Below are positions 18,602-27,483 of a DNA stretch of 64,000 nucleotides, one piece after another. The notes under the pieces were generated by a model. It saw only the letters and a program-made list of their open reading frames with translations, did not search any database and was not told where the DNA came from. How positions within the stretch are numbered: the stretch's first letter is position 1; every line of letters begins with the position of its first letter. The DNA lies in contig NZ_JBNGPA010000004.1 of NCBI RefSeq assembly GCF_050589845.1, forward strand, positions 186,001 through 250,000. The letters are read 5' to 3'. Made by a program: the position numbers and the translations under genes. This DNA is from Carboxylicivirga agarovorans (lineage in GTDB: Bacteria > Bacteroidota > Bacteroidia > Bacteroidales > Marinilabiliaceae).

Positions 18602-20092
18602 ATGAGGAAAAATTACAAGATCAACCATTGGGTAAGGACAGTAATTTGTTCTGCTTTATTCTTTAGTATTCCAGTCATTTTATCAAGCCAGGCACAACAG
18701 CACAGAAAAGATAGCTGGCAATTAATTACAGAAAATGCGGAATGGTCAGCCAGGGCGGGATTGCAAATTATTAAACTAAAAAACAGTTTGTTTGTAATGG
18801 GAGGCCGAACCCCACTTCAATCCAATATACCTGGTGATAGCGAAATATGGGGCGATGTGTGGAAAAGCGATCTTAAAGGTAAAAGGTGGACACAAGTTCT
18901 AGAAACCGACGACACAAAACACTGGCCCGCCAGAGCTTATTTTAAAGCTATAACAAAAGGTCAATACATGTATATTTTAGGCGGACAGAACTTCAACCTA
19001 TTTGGTCCTTCAACTTTTTTTAACGATGTATGGCGAAGTAAAGACGGTATTCACTGGGAGCTTATGACAGCGGATGCACCATGGGTAGGTCGTGCAGGAT
19101 TAAGCAGTTTTGTATTTAAAAACGAGATCTATGTCTTAGGTGGTTCAAAAAACGATGACGACATAATTGTTAATAATCAACCTTTGCGTGTTTATTTCAA
19201 TGACGTATGGAAATCAAAGGACGGCAAAAACTGGGAGTTGGTAACCGATAACGCTCCTTGGCAGCCCAGGGCAGGCATGCGAATAGTTGTTAAAAATGGA
19301 TTCATGTACCTAATGGGTGGCGAAAGTGGTTTTACTCCGGTAATACCTGGTACTCCGCCTCCATACTATAATGACGTATGGCGAAGTGAAGACGGTCAAA
19401 ACTGGGAATTAATAACTGAACAAGCACCATGGTCGGCACGTCCCGGACATGAAGTATTGCTTTATAAAAATCAGTTCATCCTTTTTGGTGGTTTCAACCT
19501 TGACCCGGGATTTCCATTTTCATTCGAAGCATTTAATCCCATGGATATATGGATGAGCCATGATGGAAAAGAATGGGTGCGATTAACTGGTTCACCCTGG
19601 AATGCAACATCCCCTAAGGAGGTAAAATATGATTTCCATGCTATTGTAATACCAGGCACGAAAAAGCAAACACCTCCATCAATTTTAACTGTGGGAGGCG
19701 ACCGTGAAACATTCGATTTCACAGACAATACAAACTATTTAAATATTGATAATGATGTGTGGCGTTTTTATCCCAATACCAGACACATCCATGCGACAAA
19801 TCACAATTTAATAAACCAATCCAAGTTATTCAAAAAAGCATATCCTAATCCATTTATTCACAACTGTATCTTAGAGTATTATATCCCGGAAGATGGACAT
19901 GTTAACATCACCATCTACGATTTGGCCGGTAATATTGTTAATGTTGTGACAGACAAGCATGAGCAAAAAGGACATTTAAAATATAAATGGAATGGTCGTA
20001 GCATTAATGATAAAACCGTGAAAAAAGGAATGTACTTTGTTAAAATGATTTACAAAGAAACAAGCGAAGCCACCATAATAATTAAAAAGTAA
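18602..20092 (+). CDS. Type IX-secreted protein with Kelch-like repeats and a type A sorting domain
   Basis: After a signal peptide (about residues 1-34, ending SSQAQ), the protein has five similar blocks built around NDVWRSKDGxxWELxTxxAPW and RAG, each followed by YxLGG or FGG strands. This is the pattern of a Kelch-type beta-propeller. The last 80 residues form a T9SS type A C-terminal sorting domain (KAYPNPF, then NITIYDLAGNIV, ending KGMYFVKMIYKETSEATIII). The mature product should therefore be carried across the outer membrane and attached to the surface or released. I chose the ATG at 18602, since an upstream in-frame start adds non-signal residues. The ligand or function is unknown; the propeller suggests protein or glycan binding. 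Confidence 0.85.
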   Translation: MRKNYKINHWVRTVICSALFFSIPVILSSQAQQHRKDSWQLITENAEWSARAGLQIIKLKNSLFVMGGRTPLQSNIPGDSEIWGDVWKSDLKGKRWTQVLETDDTKHWPARAYFKAITKGQYMYILGGQNFNLFGPSTFFNDVWRSKDGIHWELMTADAPWVGRAGLSSFVFKNEIYVLGGSKNDDDIIVNNQPLRVYFNDVWKSKDGKNWELVTDNAPWQPRAGMRIVVKNGFMYLMGGESGFTPVIPGTPPPYYNDVWRSEDGQNWELITEQAPWSARPGHEVLLYKNQFILFGGFNLDPGFPFSFEAFNPMDIWMSHDGKEWVRLTGSPWNATSPKEVKYDFHAIVIPGTKKQTPPSILTVGGDRETFDFTDNTNYLNIDNDVWRFYPNTRHIHATNHNLINQSKLFKKAYPNPFIHNCILEYYIPEDGHVNITIYDLAGNIVNVVTDKHEQKGHLKYKWNGRSINDKTVKKGMYFVKMIYKETSEATIIIKK

Positions 20093-20109
20093 TAGTTAAG
20101 CTTGTAATT

Positions 20110-20160
20110 AAATCCATAAGAACCTGTTTCAAAAAAAACTTCAGGTTTTTATGGATTTTA
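20110..20160 (+). terminator. Long stem-loop terminator after the T9SS cargo gene
   Basis: The 17-nt arms (20110-20126 and 20142-20158) are complementary with one G-U pair and end in a short T-run, 17 bp beyond the stop codon. Confidence 0.7.
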
Positions 20161-20217
20161 AATATTCAATGCATCCTTATACCAACAAATAGAATTAATA
20201 ATTTAAAATAGAATGTT

Positions 20218-20940
20218 ATGAAACGTACAACCTACATTAGCCTTTTCATACTATTTATTGCTTTTGCTGTAACAGCTCAAAGTAAAAACGTAATCAAAGT
20301 AGAAGGTACTGCCCGCATCAAGGAAGTACCAGAAGAAATTATTGTATCTGTTGATCTAACCGTTAAAGACAGTTTATACCAGGAGTGCTTTAATAAATCC
20401 ATGGCTTCACTTAATGCTCTTAAAAAAGTATTTAAAAGCAATGGTATTGATCCGAAACTTATACAATCAAAAAACATATCAGTTAATGAAGACTGGCAAT
20501 ACAACCAGGGTAAACGTTCTAAAGTTGGTTATGTATCCAACATTTCATTGGAATTAAGAAGCTCTTTTACTCAAAAGTTCTCCAATGCACTTTTAAACAG
20601 CCTTGATCAGGAAAGTCTGAATATAAACTACCGCATTGGCTTTGGCTTTAGTGAAGAGCAAAAAACAAAGCTGAGAAAGAAAGCGATTGAACTGGCTGTT
20701 GCTGATGCTAAAGAGAAAGCTGAAACAATTGCGATGGCTTCAGGACTTAAACTATCAGGTATATCAAGTATTAGCTATGGCTCACAAGCTGCTTATAAAA
20801 GTCCTGTATATTTAATGTCGGAAACTACTTCTGATGCTGTATCTGCACCGACCAGCAGACAAAAATTCTCAGGTGTTGAGCTTAATCCTAAAGAGCAACA
20901 AATTCAAAAATCCATTTATATGGAATGGGCTTTTGAGTAA
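20218..20940 (+). CDS. SIMPL-domain (DUF541) periplasmic protein
   Basis: A 240-residue exported protein with a signal peptide ending in AVTAQ at about residue 21. The rest matches the SIMPL/DUF541 family. It opens with IKVEGTARIKEVPEEIIVSVDLTV, given here in part: VEGTARIKEVPEE. The conserved helix RKKAIELAVADAKEKAETIA is present, followed by LKLSGISSISYG. Related proteins include E. coli YggE, linked to oxidative-stress tolerance; the biochemical role is not established. It is a single gene with a bidirectional terminator shared with the convergent Cys-rich lipoprotein gene. Confidence 0.85.
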   Translation: MKRTTYISLFILFIAFAVTAQSKNVIKVEGTARIKEVPEEIIVSVDLTVKDSLYQECFNKSMASLNALKKVFKSNGIDPKLIQSKNISVNEDWQYNQGKRSKVGYVSNISLELRSSFTQKFSNALLNSLDQESLNINYRIGFGFSEEQKTKLRKKAIELAVADAKEKAETIAMASGLKLSGISSISYGSQAAYKSPVYLMSETTSDAVSAPTSRQKFSGVELNPKEQQIQKSIYMEWAFE

Positions 20941-20980
20941 AGGCAAAGCTCTTATTTTGTATAAGTTACCAGTAGATCAA

Positions 20981-21009
20981 TAAAAAAGGCTGTTCAAATG
21001 AACAGCCTT
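20981..21009. terminator. Bidirectional terminator
   Basis: The 10-bp perfect stem AAGGCTGTTC/GAACAGCCTT (20986-20995 and 21000-21009) has an AAAT loop. Six A precede it, giving a strong T-run on the minus strand; the plus strand has TTCTTATTCT. It lies between convergent genes and serves both. Confidence 0.8.
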
Positions 21010-21050
21010 CTTATTCTCATATATTTTATGAGACGAATTCGAGACAAGCG

Positions 21051-21371
21051 TTATGCTTCTTCCTTCTTCTCACACTCTTTCTCACATTTCTCTTCGCATG
21101 ATTTCTCACACTCTGTTTTTGCTACTTCGGTAGCTGTACTGTCTTTTTCACAACAAGCTTTTTTCTCGCCGTCAGTACATTTTGTGCTATCTTTTTCACA
21201 ACAACCTTCTTTTTTCGCATCCTTATCGCAACAAGCTTTTTCAGCTTCTGCATCTACTGTTGCTTCTACAGCAGCTTTTTCTTTAGTTTCTTCTCCCTGA
21301 GCACTTGTTTTCATACCACATGATGAAACAACCAAAGCTACAACTGCCAATGCTAATAGAATTCTTTTCAT
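21051..21371 (-). CDS. Small Cys/Lys/Glu-rich lipoprotein
   Basis: A 106-residue protein whose signal peptide ends in a lipobox (MKRILLALAVVALVVSSC, lipidated Cys at residue 18). The mature part has no fold I recognise. It is made of charged residues with paired cysteines: ACCDKD, GCCEKD and ACCEKD recur with about 12-residue spacing. It ends with CEKSCEEKCEKECEKKEE, where single cysteines alternate with Glu and Lys every four residues. This could bind soft metals or form disulfides in the periplasm, but that is inference only. I start at 21371 because the longer frame to 21431 adds residues ahead of a perfect signal peptide. The gene stands alone. Confidence 0.75.
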   Translation of the reverse strand: MKRILLALAVVALVVSSCGMKTSAQGEETKEKAAVEATVDAEAEKACCDKDAKKEGCCEKDSTKCTDGEKKACCEKDSTATEVAKTECEKSCEEKCEKECEKKEEA

Positions 21372-21533
21372 TTTTAAATAGTTTGAGTTAATAAATGTAT
21401 GTGAATGTAGTTTTAATAAAACTCTGATCAAGATAGCTTCCTACTTTACGTCATAACTACCATAGGGTTACAATTATAGATAAAATTATTTAATAACCCA
21501 CTTTAATTATAAAATAAAGACTTTAAGCTTCTG

Positions 21534-24038
21534 TTAAAAATGCACTTTCAGATATAATAAAGGCGTAAATGGTACAGCATCAGAGTTGATATAAGCAAGA
21601 TTTATCTGATCAAGTGGTACGCGCTCAAACTGGGTAAATTTAATATTATCGGCATCTGTCACGTTTAATACAGAGAGTCCCACTTCGCCGGTGAACTTTT
21701 GAGATGACAAACGATAGATCAAAGCCGCATCGAGGCGGTTGTAATCAGGCTCGGTATACTCTTCATTTCTGTAATGCGTATACAAGGGGAAGCCCGAACC
21801 ATATACATAACTTGCTGATAAATGAAAAGATCCCAGGTTAAATAAGCCAGCCACCTTAAGTTCATGACGCTGATCCTGAAGCGCCCGGCGGTAACGGGCA
21901 TCAACATAAAAAGGAAAAAACTCTTCTGTTTTACTTAAGGAGTATGATGCCCACACAGAATGACCCTTAAAATCTTTTTTACCGTAGAAATCAACACCGT
22001 AAGAACGGCTGTCACCATGGAGAATATAGTTATCATTCTGACCACGAAACATACGGCTTATACCATCATTTTCCTTAAAAAACGCGTCAATACTAAATTG
22101 AAATGTCGGTACAGTATAGGCAGCACCTGCAACATAGTGTGTCGATTCAATAACAGGTACCTCGTCATCATCTGCAATAGTCCAGCTATACCTGTAATTA
22201 TTATATTCATCAACCACTGAACTCTTAACCAAAAACTGATGATATTTACCCCAGGCAGCATTCAGTTTTATATTACCAGAGGCTCTGTATGATATACTTA
22301 CACGCGGGTCGAAATATATTCTATCGATAAAAAAGGAATGGTTATACCTCAAACCAGCAGTTAAACTCAGTCGTCTGTTAATATCAAAACGGTCTTGAAT
22401 ATGCAAATTCAATCGGTTGGCCCTTTCCGACAGGTTGATAAATTCAACATTAAAGGTGTCTTCAACTAATACAAGATCATTATTAACCCATTCCATTCCC
22501 AGGCTAAAGGCATGTTTTTCGCCAGCCAACAGTTTATTCTCCCACTTAAGTTTAAACTCACTAACATCATTTTGGACTCCTTCATTTCTGATAATTCTAC
22601 TTATCGATGGTCGTCTATTCTCCCTTACTAAAGAATAGTCTGACTGGAGACCCGAATAGCTTGTTAATAGTGATGAAGAGTTGCCATTTGCCCATGTTTT
22701 ACCGTAAAAGATGGTTCCTCCAAGCTGCCTGTTTTCTTCTTCTTCAACCCTGCTAAAATTAATATCGAATAACTGGCCTCTTCCATTGGTTCGTTCCTCG
22801 TTGTGATTGATATCTAACTCAAAATTATCAGTAGCATGTAAGAGGCTCACATAAAACAAATCACCATTATCACCTTGTAAGGAATACTTTACATTAAAAT
22901 CACGGAAATTATATTCAGGCGATACTTTTAGATTTGGAATATCTTCTTTCCATTTATCCAGACGGGTTAAATCTTCCGAACCAAAGAGGTTATAATATGT
23001 TTGTCTGAATGCCAATACCAAAGCCGATTTTTGATCTACCGGCAACTCAACCATTCCGTTGAGTGTTTGATTATTAATAAACAGGTTGAGACCCGGTTGA
23101 AGGGTACTGCCTTTTTTACCTGTTATATCAACTATACCACCCACCACATCATCATTAGTAGCATCGTAGCCACCCTTTTTAATTTCAATATTTTTTGCCA
23201 GGTAAGGATTGACTGCACTAATATTATCATTGAAGTTCTTCAAGCCCCATATGGTAAATCCGTCGAAAGTAACCCTGCTTGTTCCTTCAGGACTTCCCCA
23301 TATAATAAGATCATTTGGCTGCTCGCCGGCTGCCAGTATACCTGGTTGAAGACGTAACAAATTGAAGACCGAGTTATCACCATTCCCCGGCAAATAATTG
23401 GCTATATGATGGTTTAAGCTTGTTAATCCGGACTCCTCTCCTATCTGGGTTGATTGTTCAACAATATTATTGGTCACCACCACCTCTTTAATGCCAACCG
23501 CTGAAGGGTTTAAAACCAATACATGGTTATTGCCAGCCACCAAGGTGGTATCCAATATAAAGCAGCCCAAATGAGACGCGACAACCTGGTATACACTATC
23601 ATCGACAAAGTTGAAGCTAAAAACCCCTTTTACATCAGTAACGGCCTGCTGACCATTGGCCATAATATGCGAAAAGGGCAATGGTTCGCCCGTTCCCCTT
23701 TCAATAATCTTTCCTACTAATGTGTAATTCTTTTTTTTCTTTTCTTTCTTGACAGGATAAATGATGTAGACTTCATCACTTTTCTCATAATCGAGCGGCA
23801 AACCTTTTAAAATAGTTTTTAGTGCTTCATCCGGATTTTTAAAACGTTGCCTGATGCTTATTAAATAGGAAGCCAGTTGTGCGTCATTGAACGAAAATTG
23901 CAGGTCATAGGCATCTCGCCATTCTATTAAAATTTCATTAAGGGGTTTAGACTGGTAATCCACCTCAATAGTTTGCGAAAAAACTGATGAGATGGATATA
24001 CTCCAAACACTTATGAAAAAAATTAATAATCGTTTCAC
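21534..24038 (-). CDS. TonB-dependent receptor with N-terminal STN and carboxypeptidase-like domains
   Basis: An 834-residue outer-membrane receptor. After the signal peptide come four parts. An STN (secretin/TonB short) domain at about residues 22-75 contains PLNEILIEWRDAYDLQFSFN. A carboxypeptidase-regulatory-like beta domain lies at about 95-185 (VGKIIERGTGEPLPFSHI). A plug at about 190-310 contains VTFDGFTIWGLKNFN and GGIVDITGK. A beta-barrel runs to the C-terminal Phe. The STN domain is the part that contacts FecR-type anti-sigma factors in surface signalling. The start codon is GTG. It lies downstream of a FecI-like sigma and FecR gene on the same strand, and no SusD gene is nearby, so glycan uptake is not indicated. 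The ligand is unknown; a siderophore or other small molecule is possible. Confidence 0.87.
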   Translation of the reverse strand: MKRLLIFFISVWSISISSVFSQTIEVDYQSKPLNEILIEWRDAYDLQFSFNDAQLASYLISIRQRFKNPDEALKTILKGLPLDYEKSDEVYIIYPVKKEKKKKNYTLVGKIIERGTGEPLPFSHIMANGQQAVTDVKGVFSFNFVDDSVYQVVASHLGCFILDTTLVAGNNHVLVLNPSAVGIKEVVVTNNIVEQSTQIGEESGLTSLNHHIANYLPGNGDNSVFNLLRLQPGILAAGEQPNDLIIWGSPEGTSRVTFDGFTIWGLKNFNDNISAVNPYLAKNIEIKKGGYDATNDDVVGGIVDITGKKGSTLQPGLNLFINNQTLNGMVELPVDQKSALVLAFRQTYYNLFGSEDLTRLDKWKEDIPNLKVSPEYNFRDFNVKYSLQGDNGDLFYVSLLHATDNFELDINHNEERTNGRGQLFDINFSRVEEEENRQLGGTIFYGKTWANGNSSSLLTSYSGLQSDYSLVRENRRPSISRIIRNEGVQNDVSEFKLKWENKLLAGEKHAFSLGMEWVNNDLVLVEDTFNVEFINLSERANRLNLHIQDRFDINRRLSLTAGLRYNHSFFIDRIYFDPRVSISYRASGNIKLNAAWGKYHQFLVKSSVVDEYNNYRYSWTIADDDEVPVIESTHYVAGAAYTVPTFQFSIDAFFKENDGISRMFRGQNDNYILHGDSRSYGVDFYGKKDFKGHSVWASYSLSKTEEFFPFYVDARYRRALQDQRHELKVAGLFNLGSFHLSASYVYGSGFPLYTHYRNEEYTEPDYNRLDAALIYRLSSQKFTGEVGLSVLNVTDADNIKFTQFERVPLDQINLAYINSDAVPFTPLLYLKVHF

Positions 24039-24147
24039 TAATCCTATTTAAGTCAAATCGTTATTCCTTTCAACTATCTAAAAGTAATCCTTTAATATGC
24101 CGATTTCATCATTGTAAAACAGTAAACACAAAACATTGGTCAAGCGA

Positions 24148-25038
24148 TTACTTGCTCACCTTATATCCGTAACTTGTTTTTTCGTAGTTCAGCCCCATTG
24201 ACCTGCAAATCATGTGCATCACTTCATCAGCCGAACGCTCACGTGAAAAGTTACCAGTATAAGCATAACCCAATGGCTCAGCCAGCTTGATTATGATTCC
24301 ATACTGTCGTTCTACCTCTTCGAAAACCATCTCAATCTCAGATCCTGTAAAGTAAAACATTTCATTAACCCAGGAGATCGTTTCCGACATACTGATTTCT
24401 TCAGTGCTCAGCACACGACCATTGTTTTTAATGTAGGCCTGCATATTAGGAGTAATATCTGTTGACTCACCACTTAGAACACTAACAACGCGTACTTTTC
24501 CGGTATAGCAGGTTACTTTATAATCATTTTTACGGGAATAAATATTAAAGCTGGTACCCAAAACAATGGTTCGTCCCATTGATGACGTCACCTCAAAAGA
24601 TTTGCCTTTCTGCACTTTAAAAAAGCCTTCGCCTTCAAACTGAACTTCACGGTTAAAGCGCCACCATAATGGTTTGTACTTTATTACCGAACCGGCATTT
24701 AATTCTATGCTTGAACCATCAGGAAGTAAAGCTGTCAGGTGTTGCCCCGCCTCAGCATTTACAGTTTTGGTATACAAGCGGAAAAATGCTGTTGTCCCTA
24801 ATAACACAAGCAGAACAGCAGCCACCGACATTAGTATTGGTCGAAAAGATCTGATCTTACCTTTACCTGTGTCTTCTGTAGCTTTCTCTTCTTCCAGTGT
24901 TTCTTCTCCCATTAAGGCCTCCATCTCTTTCCAAACATCCTCCTTTGAACGCGAGTATGGCAGCTCAACCTTTGGCAATGACTTCATAAAGTCATCATCA
25001 TTGGTCCATTGTTCGTTATTTAATTCTTCTTGTTTCAT
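24148..25038 (-). CDS. FecR-family anti-sigma factor
   Basis: A 296-residue inner-membrane regulator. The cytoplasmic N-terminal part is about 85 residues, with one membrane helix at about 73-93 (PILMSVAAVLLVLLGTTAFF). A periplasmic FecR domain follows (LLPDGSSIELNAGSVIKY, VQFEGEGFFKVQKGKSFEV, VLGTSFNIYSRKNDYKVTC). A C-terminal DUF4974-type domain that pairs with the receptor STN comes last (FEEVERQYGIIIKLAEPLG). Its start codon overlaps the sigma-gene stop (ATGA), so the two are translationally coupled. Known role of the family: hold the sigma factor until the receptor signals. Confidence 0.9.
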   Translation of the reverse strand: MKQEELNNEQWTNDDDFMKSLPKVELPYSRSKEDVWKEMEALMGEETLEEEKATEDTGKGKIRSFRPILMSVAAVLLVLLGTTAFFRLYTKTVNAEAGQHLTALLPDGSSIELNAGSVIKYKPLWWRFNREVQFEGEGFFKVQKGKSFEVTSSMGRTIVLGTSFNIYSRKNDYKVTCYTGKVRVVSVLSGESTDITPNMQAYIKNNGRVLSTEEISMSETISWVNEMFYFTGSEIEMVFEEVERQYGIIIKLAEPLGYAYTGNFSRERSADEVMHMICRSMGLNYEKTSYGYKVSK

Positions 25039-25523
25039 TGTACTGCCAGTGCTTGTCTTAAAAATTGCAATGCGTTTTTCATTCGCTTTTCTACTGCCTT
25101 AATGCTTAACTCCAGTCGGTCGGCTATTTCATGATATTTGAGTTCTTCATTACGGCTCATCAAAAATACTTCACGTTGTATTTCGGGCATTTCCTTCAGA
25201 GCTCTTTCGTATGATTGTTTCAACTCTTTATAACTCAACTCTTCCTCGGGTGACTGAATCTCATCTTTGTCAGGAGGCCTCGCTATAAATTCCTGCTCTG
25301 TTTTACTTCGCCTGTATTTACTGATAAAAGCATCTTTAGCCATTTTATAAAGCAAGCCAAGCAGTTCTTCAGGAGGCTTATCCAGTTGCTTTTCCCACAG
25401 TTTCATGAACACATCCTGTGCAATGTCTGTAGCCAGCTCGGCGTCTCCACAGCGATAATAAATATAATTACGCAATGGATCAAAATGCTCATTAAACAAT
25501 CTTTTAAAATCTTCCCGCTTCAA
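25035..25523 (-). CDS. ECF (FecI-like) RNA polymerase sigma factor
   Basis: A 162-residue sigma-70 family protein with only regions 2 and 4. Region 2 is seen in ELATDIAQDVFMKLWEKQ (-10 recognition and core binding). Region 4 is the helix-turn-helix in KYHEIADRLELSIKAVEKRM (-35 recognition). The start codon is TTG; no in-frame ATG precedes region 2. It forms a sigma/FecR/TonB-receptor cassette with the next two genes. A separate lipoprotein gene precedes it on the same strand and is closed by a hairpin terminator. Confidence 0.9.
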   Translation of the reverse strand: MKREDFKRLFNEHFDPLRNYIYYRCGDAELATDIAQDVFMKLWEKQLDKPPEELLGLLYKMAKDAFISKYRRSKTEQEFIARPPDKDEIQSPEEELSYKELKQSYERALKEMPEIQREVFLMSRNEELKYHEIADRLELSIKAVEKRMKNALQFLRQALAVQ

Positions 25524-25606
25524 AATAAAATAATTGGTGATCTGTGTTAGCTCATCTAATACGTAAAAGTAAAACCTATTTGTTTCGTTGTGAATATTAT
25601 TTTTTT

Positions 25607-25641
25607 CGAAAAACCCGAAGAGGTACGTTTACCTCTCCGGG
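25607..25641 (-). terminator. Terminator of the lipoprotein gene at 25672
   Basis: The stem CCCG-aa-GAGGTA pairs with TACCTC-tc-CGGG (25614-25641), followed on the minus strand by T5. It separates the lipoprotein gene from the downstream sigma gene. Confidence 0.65.
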
Positions 25642-25671
25642 AACTTTTAGTTATGAGTGAACGGGAAGTTG

Positions 25672-26607
25672 TTATTCGTTGTTGTTTTCCTGACGCTTTT
25701 CGCGTTTGCGTTGGCCAATATAGAATTCTTTACTGCCTTCGGCTGTTGTCATTGTTGCTACGCGATCGCATTCCATATCTCCATAGTTGATGGTTGCAAA
25801 CTCAACACCATTCTTGCTTAAAGAAACCTCACCTGCAACAATCCATCGGCATCCGCCTTTTTTGATCAATGGAGAAGTGATATCCCGGCGGTAAACATTA
25901 CCATCAGAATCTTCACAGTTTACAAAGCCTGTGATTTGAAAAATATCATCACTGTGATCAAGCGGAGTATCCATACCTTCAGTCCAGGTAATAAGACGCT
26001 CGGCAACACGGTCAATGGTTGTTCCATCTTCCAATGTGAATGTTAGATCACGTACAACAGCTATTGTTAATGCTGTTGCATCGAATGTTTTAACACTTGT
26101 TCCGGCAATACCTATACCATCAACACTAAACTCGTTAAAGGTAACTGTGCGCACACCATTATCACGACGGGCAGCCGTCTGGTAAATTTCAATAATACCG
26201 GCGATCACACGACCATTTTCCAATTCTGTTCCTTCACCGTAATTTAAAGTAATAGTTCGTGGCCATCCACCTTCTTCTTTTACTATATGAATATCGGGAC
26301 ACTTTCCCCATTTGTAACGCAGGCGATAACGGTTCTGAGTATTTGTTCCTTCACCACCCGATTTAAGCGATGCACCTGTCTGCTCAACAGCCATTTGTTC
26401 TGCTGCTCCATCAGTACCTGTAAACAAATCTACTTCATACTCGGCTGCTTCGGCTACGTCATCTAGTGAAGCTTCTGTTGTAACAACCGATTCGGTGGTT
26501 GATTTTAAGTCAACATCTGAAACCGGCAGGTCCTCAATAATGCTGTCATTCTTATCGCATGATGCTAATGCGGCTACAACTGCTAATGATAATAATACCT
26601 TCTTCAT
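25672..26607 (-). CDS. Uncharacterised Bacteroidota lipoprotein
   Basis: A 311-residue lipoprotein (MKKVLLSLAVVAALASC, lipidated Cys at residue 17). A low-complexity acidic and Ser/Thr-rich linker of about 60 residues follows, then a beta-rich region of about 200 residues with RYRLRYKWGKCPDI, GWPRTITLNYGEGTE and the C-terminal GEVSLSKNGVEFATINYG. Two cysteines in the C-terminal half (in NCEDSDG and KKGGCRWI) could form a disulfide. It ends in a strongly basic then Asn-rich tail (KREKRQENNNE). I do not recognise the family. Its place directly upstream of an ECF sigma/FecR/TonB-receptor cassette on the same strand suggests a surface or periplasmic partner, but a terminator separates them. Confidence 0.7.
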   Translation of the reverse strand: MKKVLLSLAVVAALASCDKNDSIIEDLPVSDVDLKSTTESVVTTEASLDDVAEAAEYEVDLFTGTDGAAEQMAVEQTGASLKSGGEGTNTQNRYRLRYKWGKCPDIHIVKEEGGWPRTITLNYGEGTELENGRVIAGIIEIYQTAARRDNGVRTVTFNEFSVDGIGIAGTSVKTFDATALTIAVVRDLTFTLEDGTTIDRVAERLITWTEGMDTPLDHSDDIFQITGFVNCEDSDGNVYRRDITSPLIKKGGCRWIVAGEVSLSKNGVEFATINYGDMECDRVATMTTAEGSKEFYIGQRKREKRQENNNE

Positions 26608-26927
26608 AATTCTATTTTTATGTGATTAGTTAATTTCAAATTTGAAAGAGCGTGTTAATTCCTTTGAATATATTTTTGAGTGCTCTTACACATGACTACC
26701 GTATGACTTTACTGTTACCCTACCGAAAAATTGACTTTTTTTAAAAAAACATCATAAACGACTAACAGACTGACAATTAAAAAATCATTTTTTTTATTTA
26801 TTAGATAACCATAGGCCAATACATAGGTGTTAACCCTTATTTTTATAAGTTTATAAGGAATAATAGCACCTGTTTATGCAGAACTTCAAAAAGGTGCTGT
26901 AGATATGAAACCTAAAATTTAAATCAC
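26608..26927. other. Divergent intergenic region with nested inverted repeats
   Basis: This 320-bp AT-rich gap lies between the divergent lipoprotein and VirK-like genes. It contains a nested inverted repeat ahead of the plus gene (AGGTG 26825-26829 with CACCT 26867-26871; CCTTAT 26835-26840 with ATAAGG 26853-26858). It also holds A/T-runs near 26740-26760. Promoters for both genes should lie here but no clear consensus was found. Confidence 0.45.
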
Positions 26928-27395
26928 ATGAGAAAATTACTTATCCTATCGTTAATGCTTATACCACTGACAGTGATGGCAAAAAACCATGCCTTACAAT
27001 CCTTTGAACAGGTAATGGACGCGCTAAAACAAGGTCAAACTGTTAGTGCTGTTTTTTATTATAAGGACTGCCAGCTAATAAGCGACAATGAAATAGAAGA
27101 GGAAAGTGTTGATGCCATTGGCGGTATGAAGATCGATACCTGGGAATATTTTGCAAAAGGTTCTATTCGCAACAAAGAGGCCTTTGTGGTAGCATCAACA
27201 TCAAAGCTTATTGCCAATCCTAAAGGAAAAGGCTATGTATACAATTATGTAAAGATAAGAATATACGAGTCGGGCAAAGTAAAAATAACGGCTAACTATG
27301 TTGATTCCCTGACACATGAAGAAACCATGACCGAGAACTTTTTTACCACCGTTTATAATGGTAGTGAAGGAGCGGCTCACTTTTTTGCCCAGTGA
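26928..27395 (+). CDS. VirK-family periplasmic protein
   Basis: A 155-residue exported protein. After the signal peptide (MRKLLILSLMLIPLTVMA), the segment LQSFEQVMDALKQGQTVSAVF-YYKDCQLI matches the opening of VirK-family proteins, where a helix and strand lead to a conserved Lys/Asp-Cys. The rest alternates beta strands (KVKITANYVDSLTHEETM). VirK proteins are of about this length; their biochemical role is unclear. It is a single gene with a strong terminator and sits between two surface-signalling cassettes without an evident link to either. Confidence 0.6.
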   Translation: MRKLLILSLMLIPLTVMAKNHALQSFEQVMDALKQGQTVSAVFYYKDCQLISDNEIEEESVDAIGGMKIDTWEYFAKGSIRNKEAFVVASTSKLIANPKGKGYVYNYVKIRIYESGKVKITANYVDSLTHEETMTENFFTTVYNGSEGAAHFFAQ

Positions 27396-27416
27396 TAAAT
27401 AATTGTTATTAATGAT

Positions 27417-27443
27417 AGTCGCGGCCTCCACCGCGACTTTTTT
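27417..27443 (+). terminator. Intrinsic terminator after the VirK-like gene
   Basis: The 8-bp stem AGTCGCGG/CCGCGACT (27417-27424 and 27431-27438) is followed by T6. Confidence 0.88.
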
Positions 27444-27456
27444 ATACTCCTTTTCT

Positions 27457-27464
27457 TACATTTG
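27457..27464 (+). promoter_or_regulatory. Candidate -7 box for the second ECF sigma gene
   Basis: TACATTTG matches TAnnTTTG, 20 bp upstream of the TTG start, between the preceding terminator and the gene. No clear -33 TTG was seen. Confidence 0.4.
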
Positions 27465-27483
27465 TGTCGATAATCCTTACTAA

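Noticed and set aside
20998..21300. 100-codon frame, Ser/Phe-rich, opposite the Cys-rich lipoprotein
   Set aside because: It is an antisense shadow of a Lys/Glu/Cys-rich gene; composition follows from the complement, and the true gene has a signal peptide and lipobox.
21534..26607. SusC/SusD polysaccharide utilisation locus
   Set aside because: There is a TonB receptor but no SusD-like gene, and the neighbouring lipoprotein lacks recognisable SusD features.
26690..26730. ECF-like promoter (GGGTAAC ... GTCAT) on the minus strand before the lipoprotein gene
   Set aside because: Spacing is 17 rather than 14 bp and the -10 part differs after GTCAT; one loose match is not enough.
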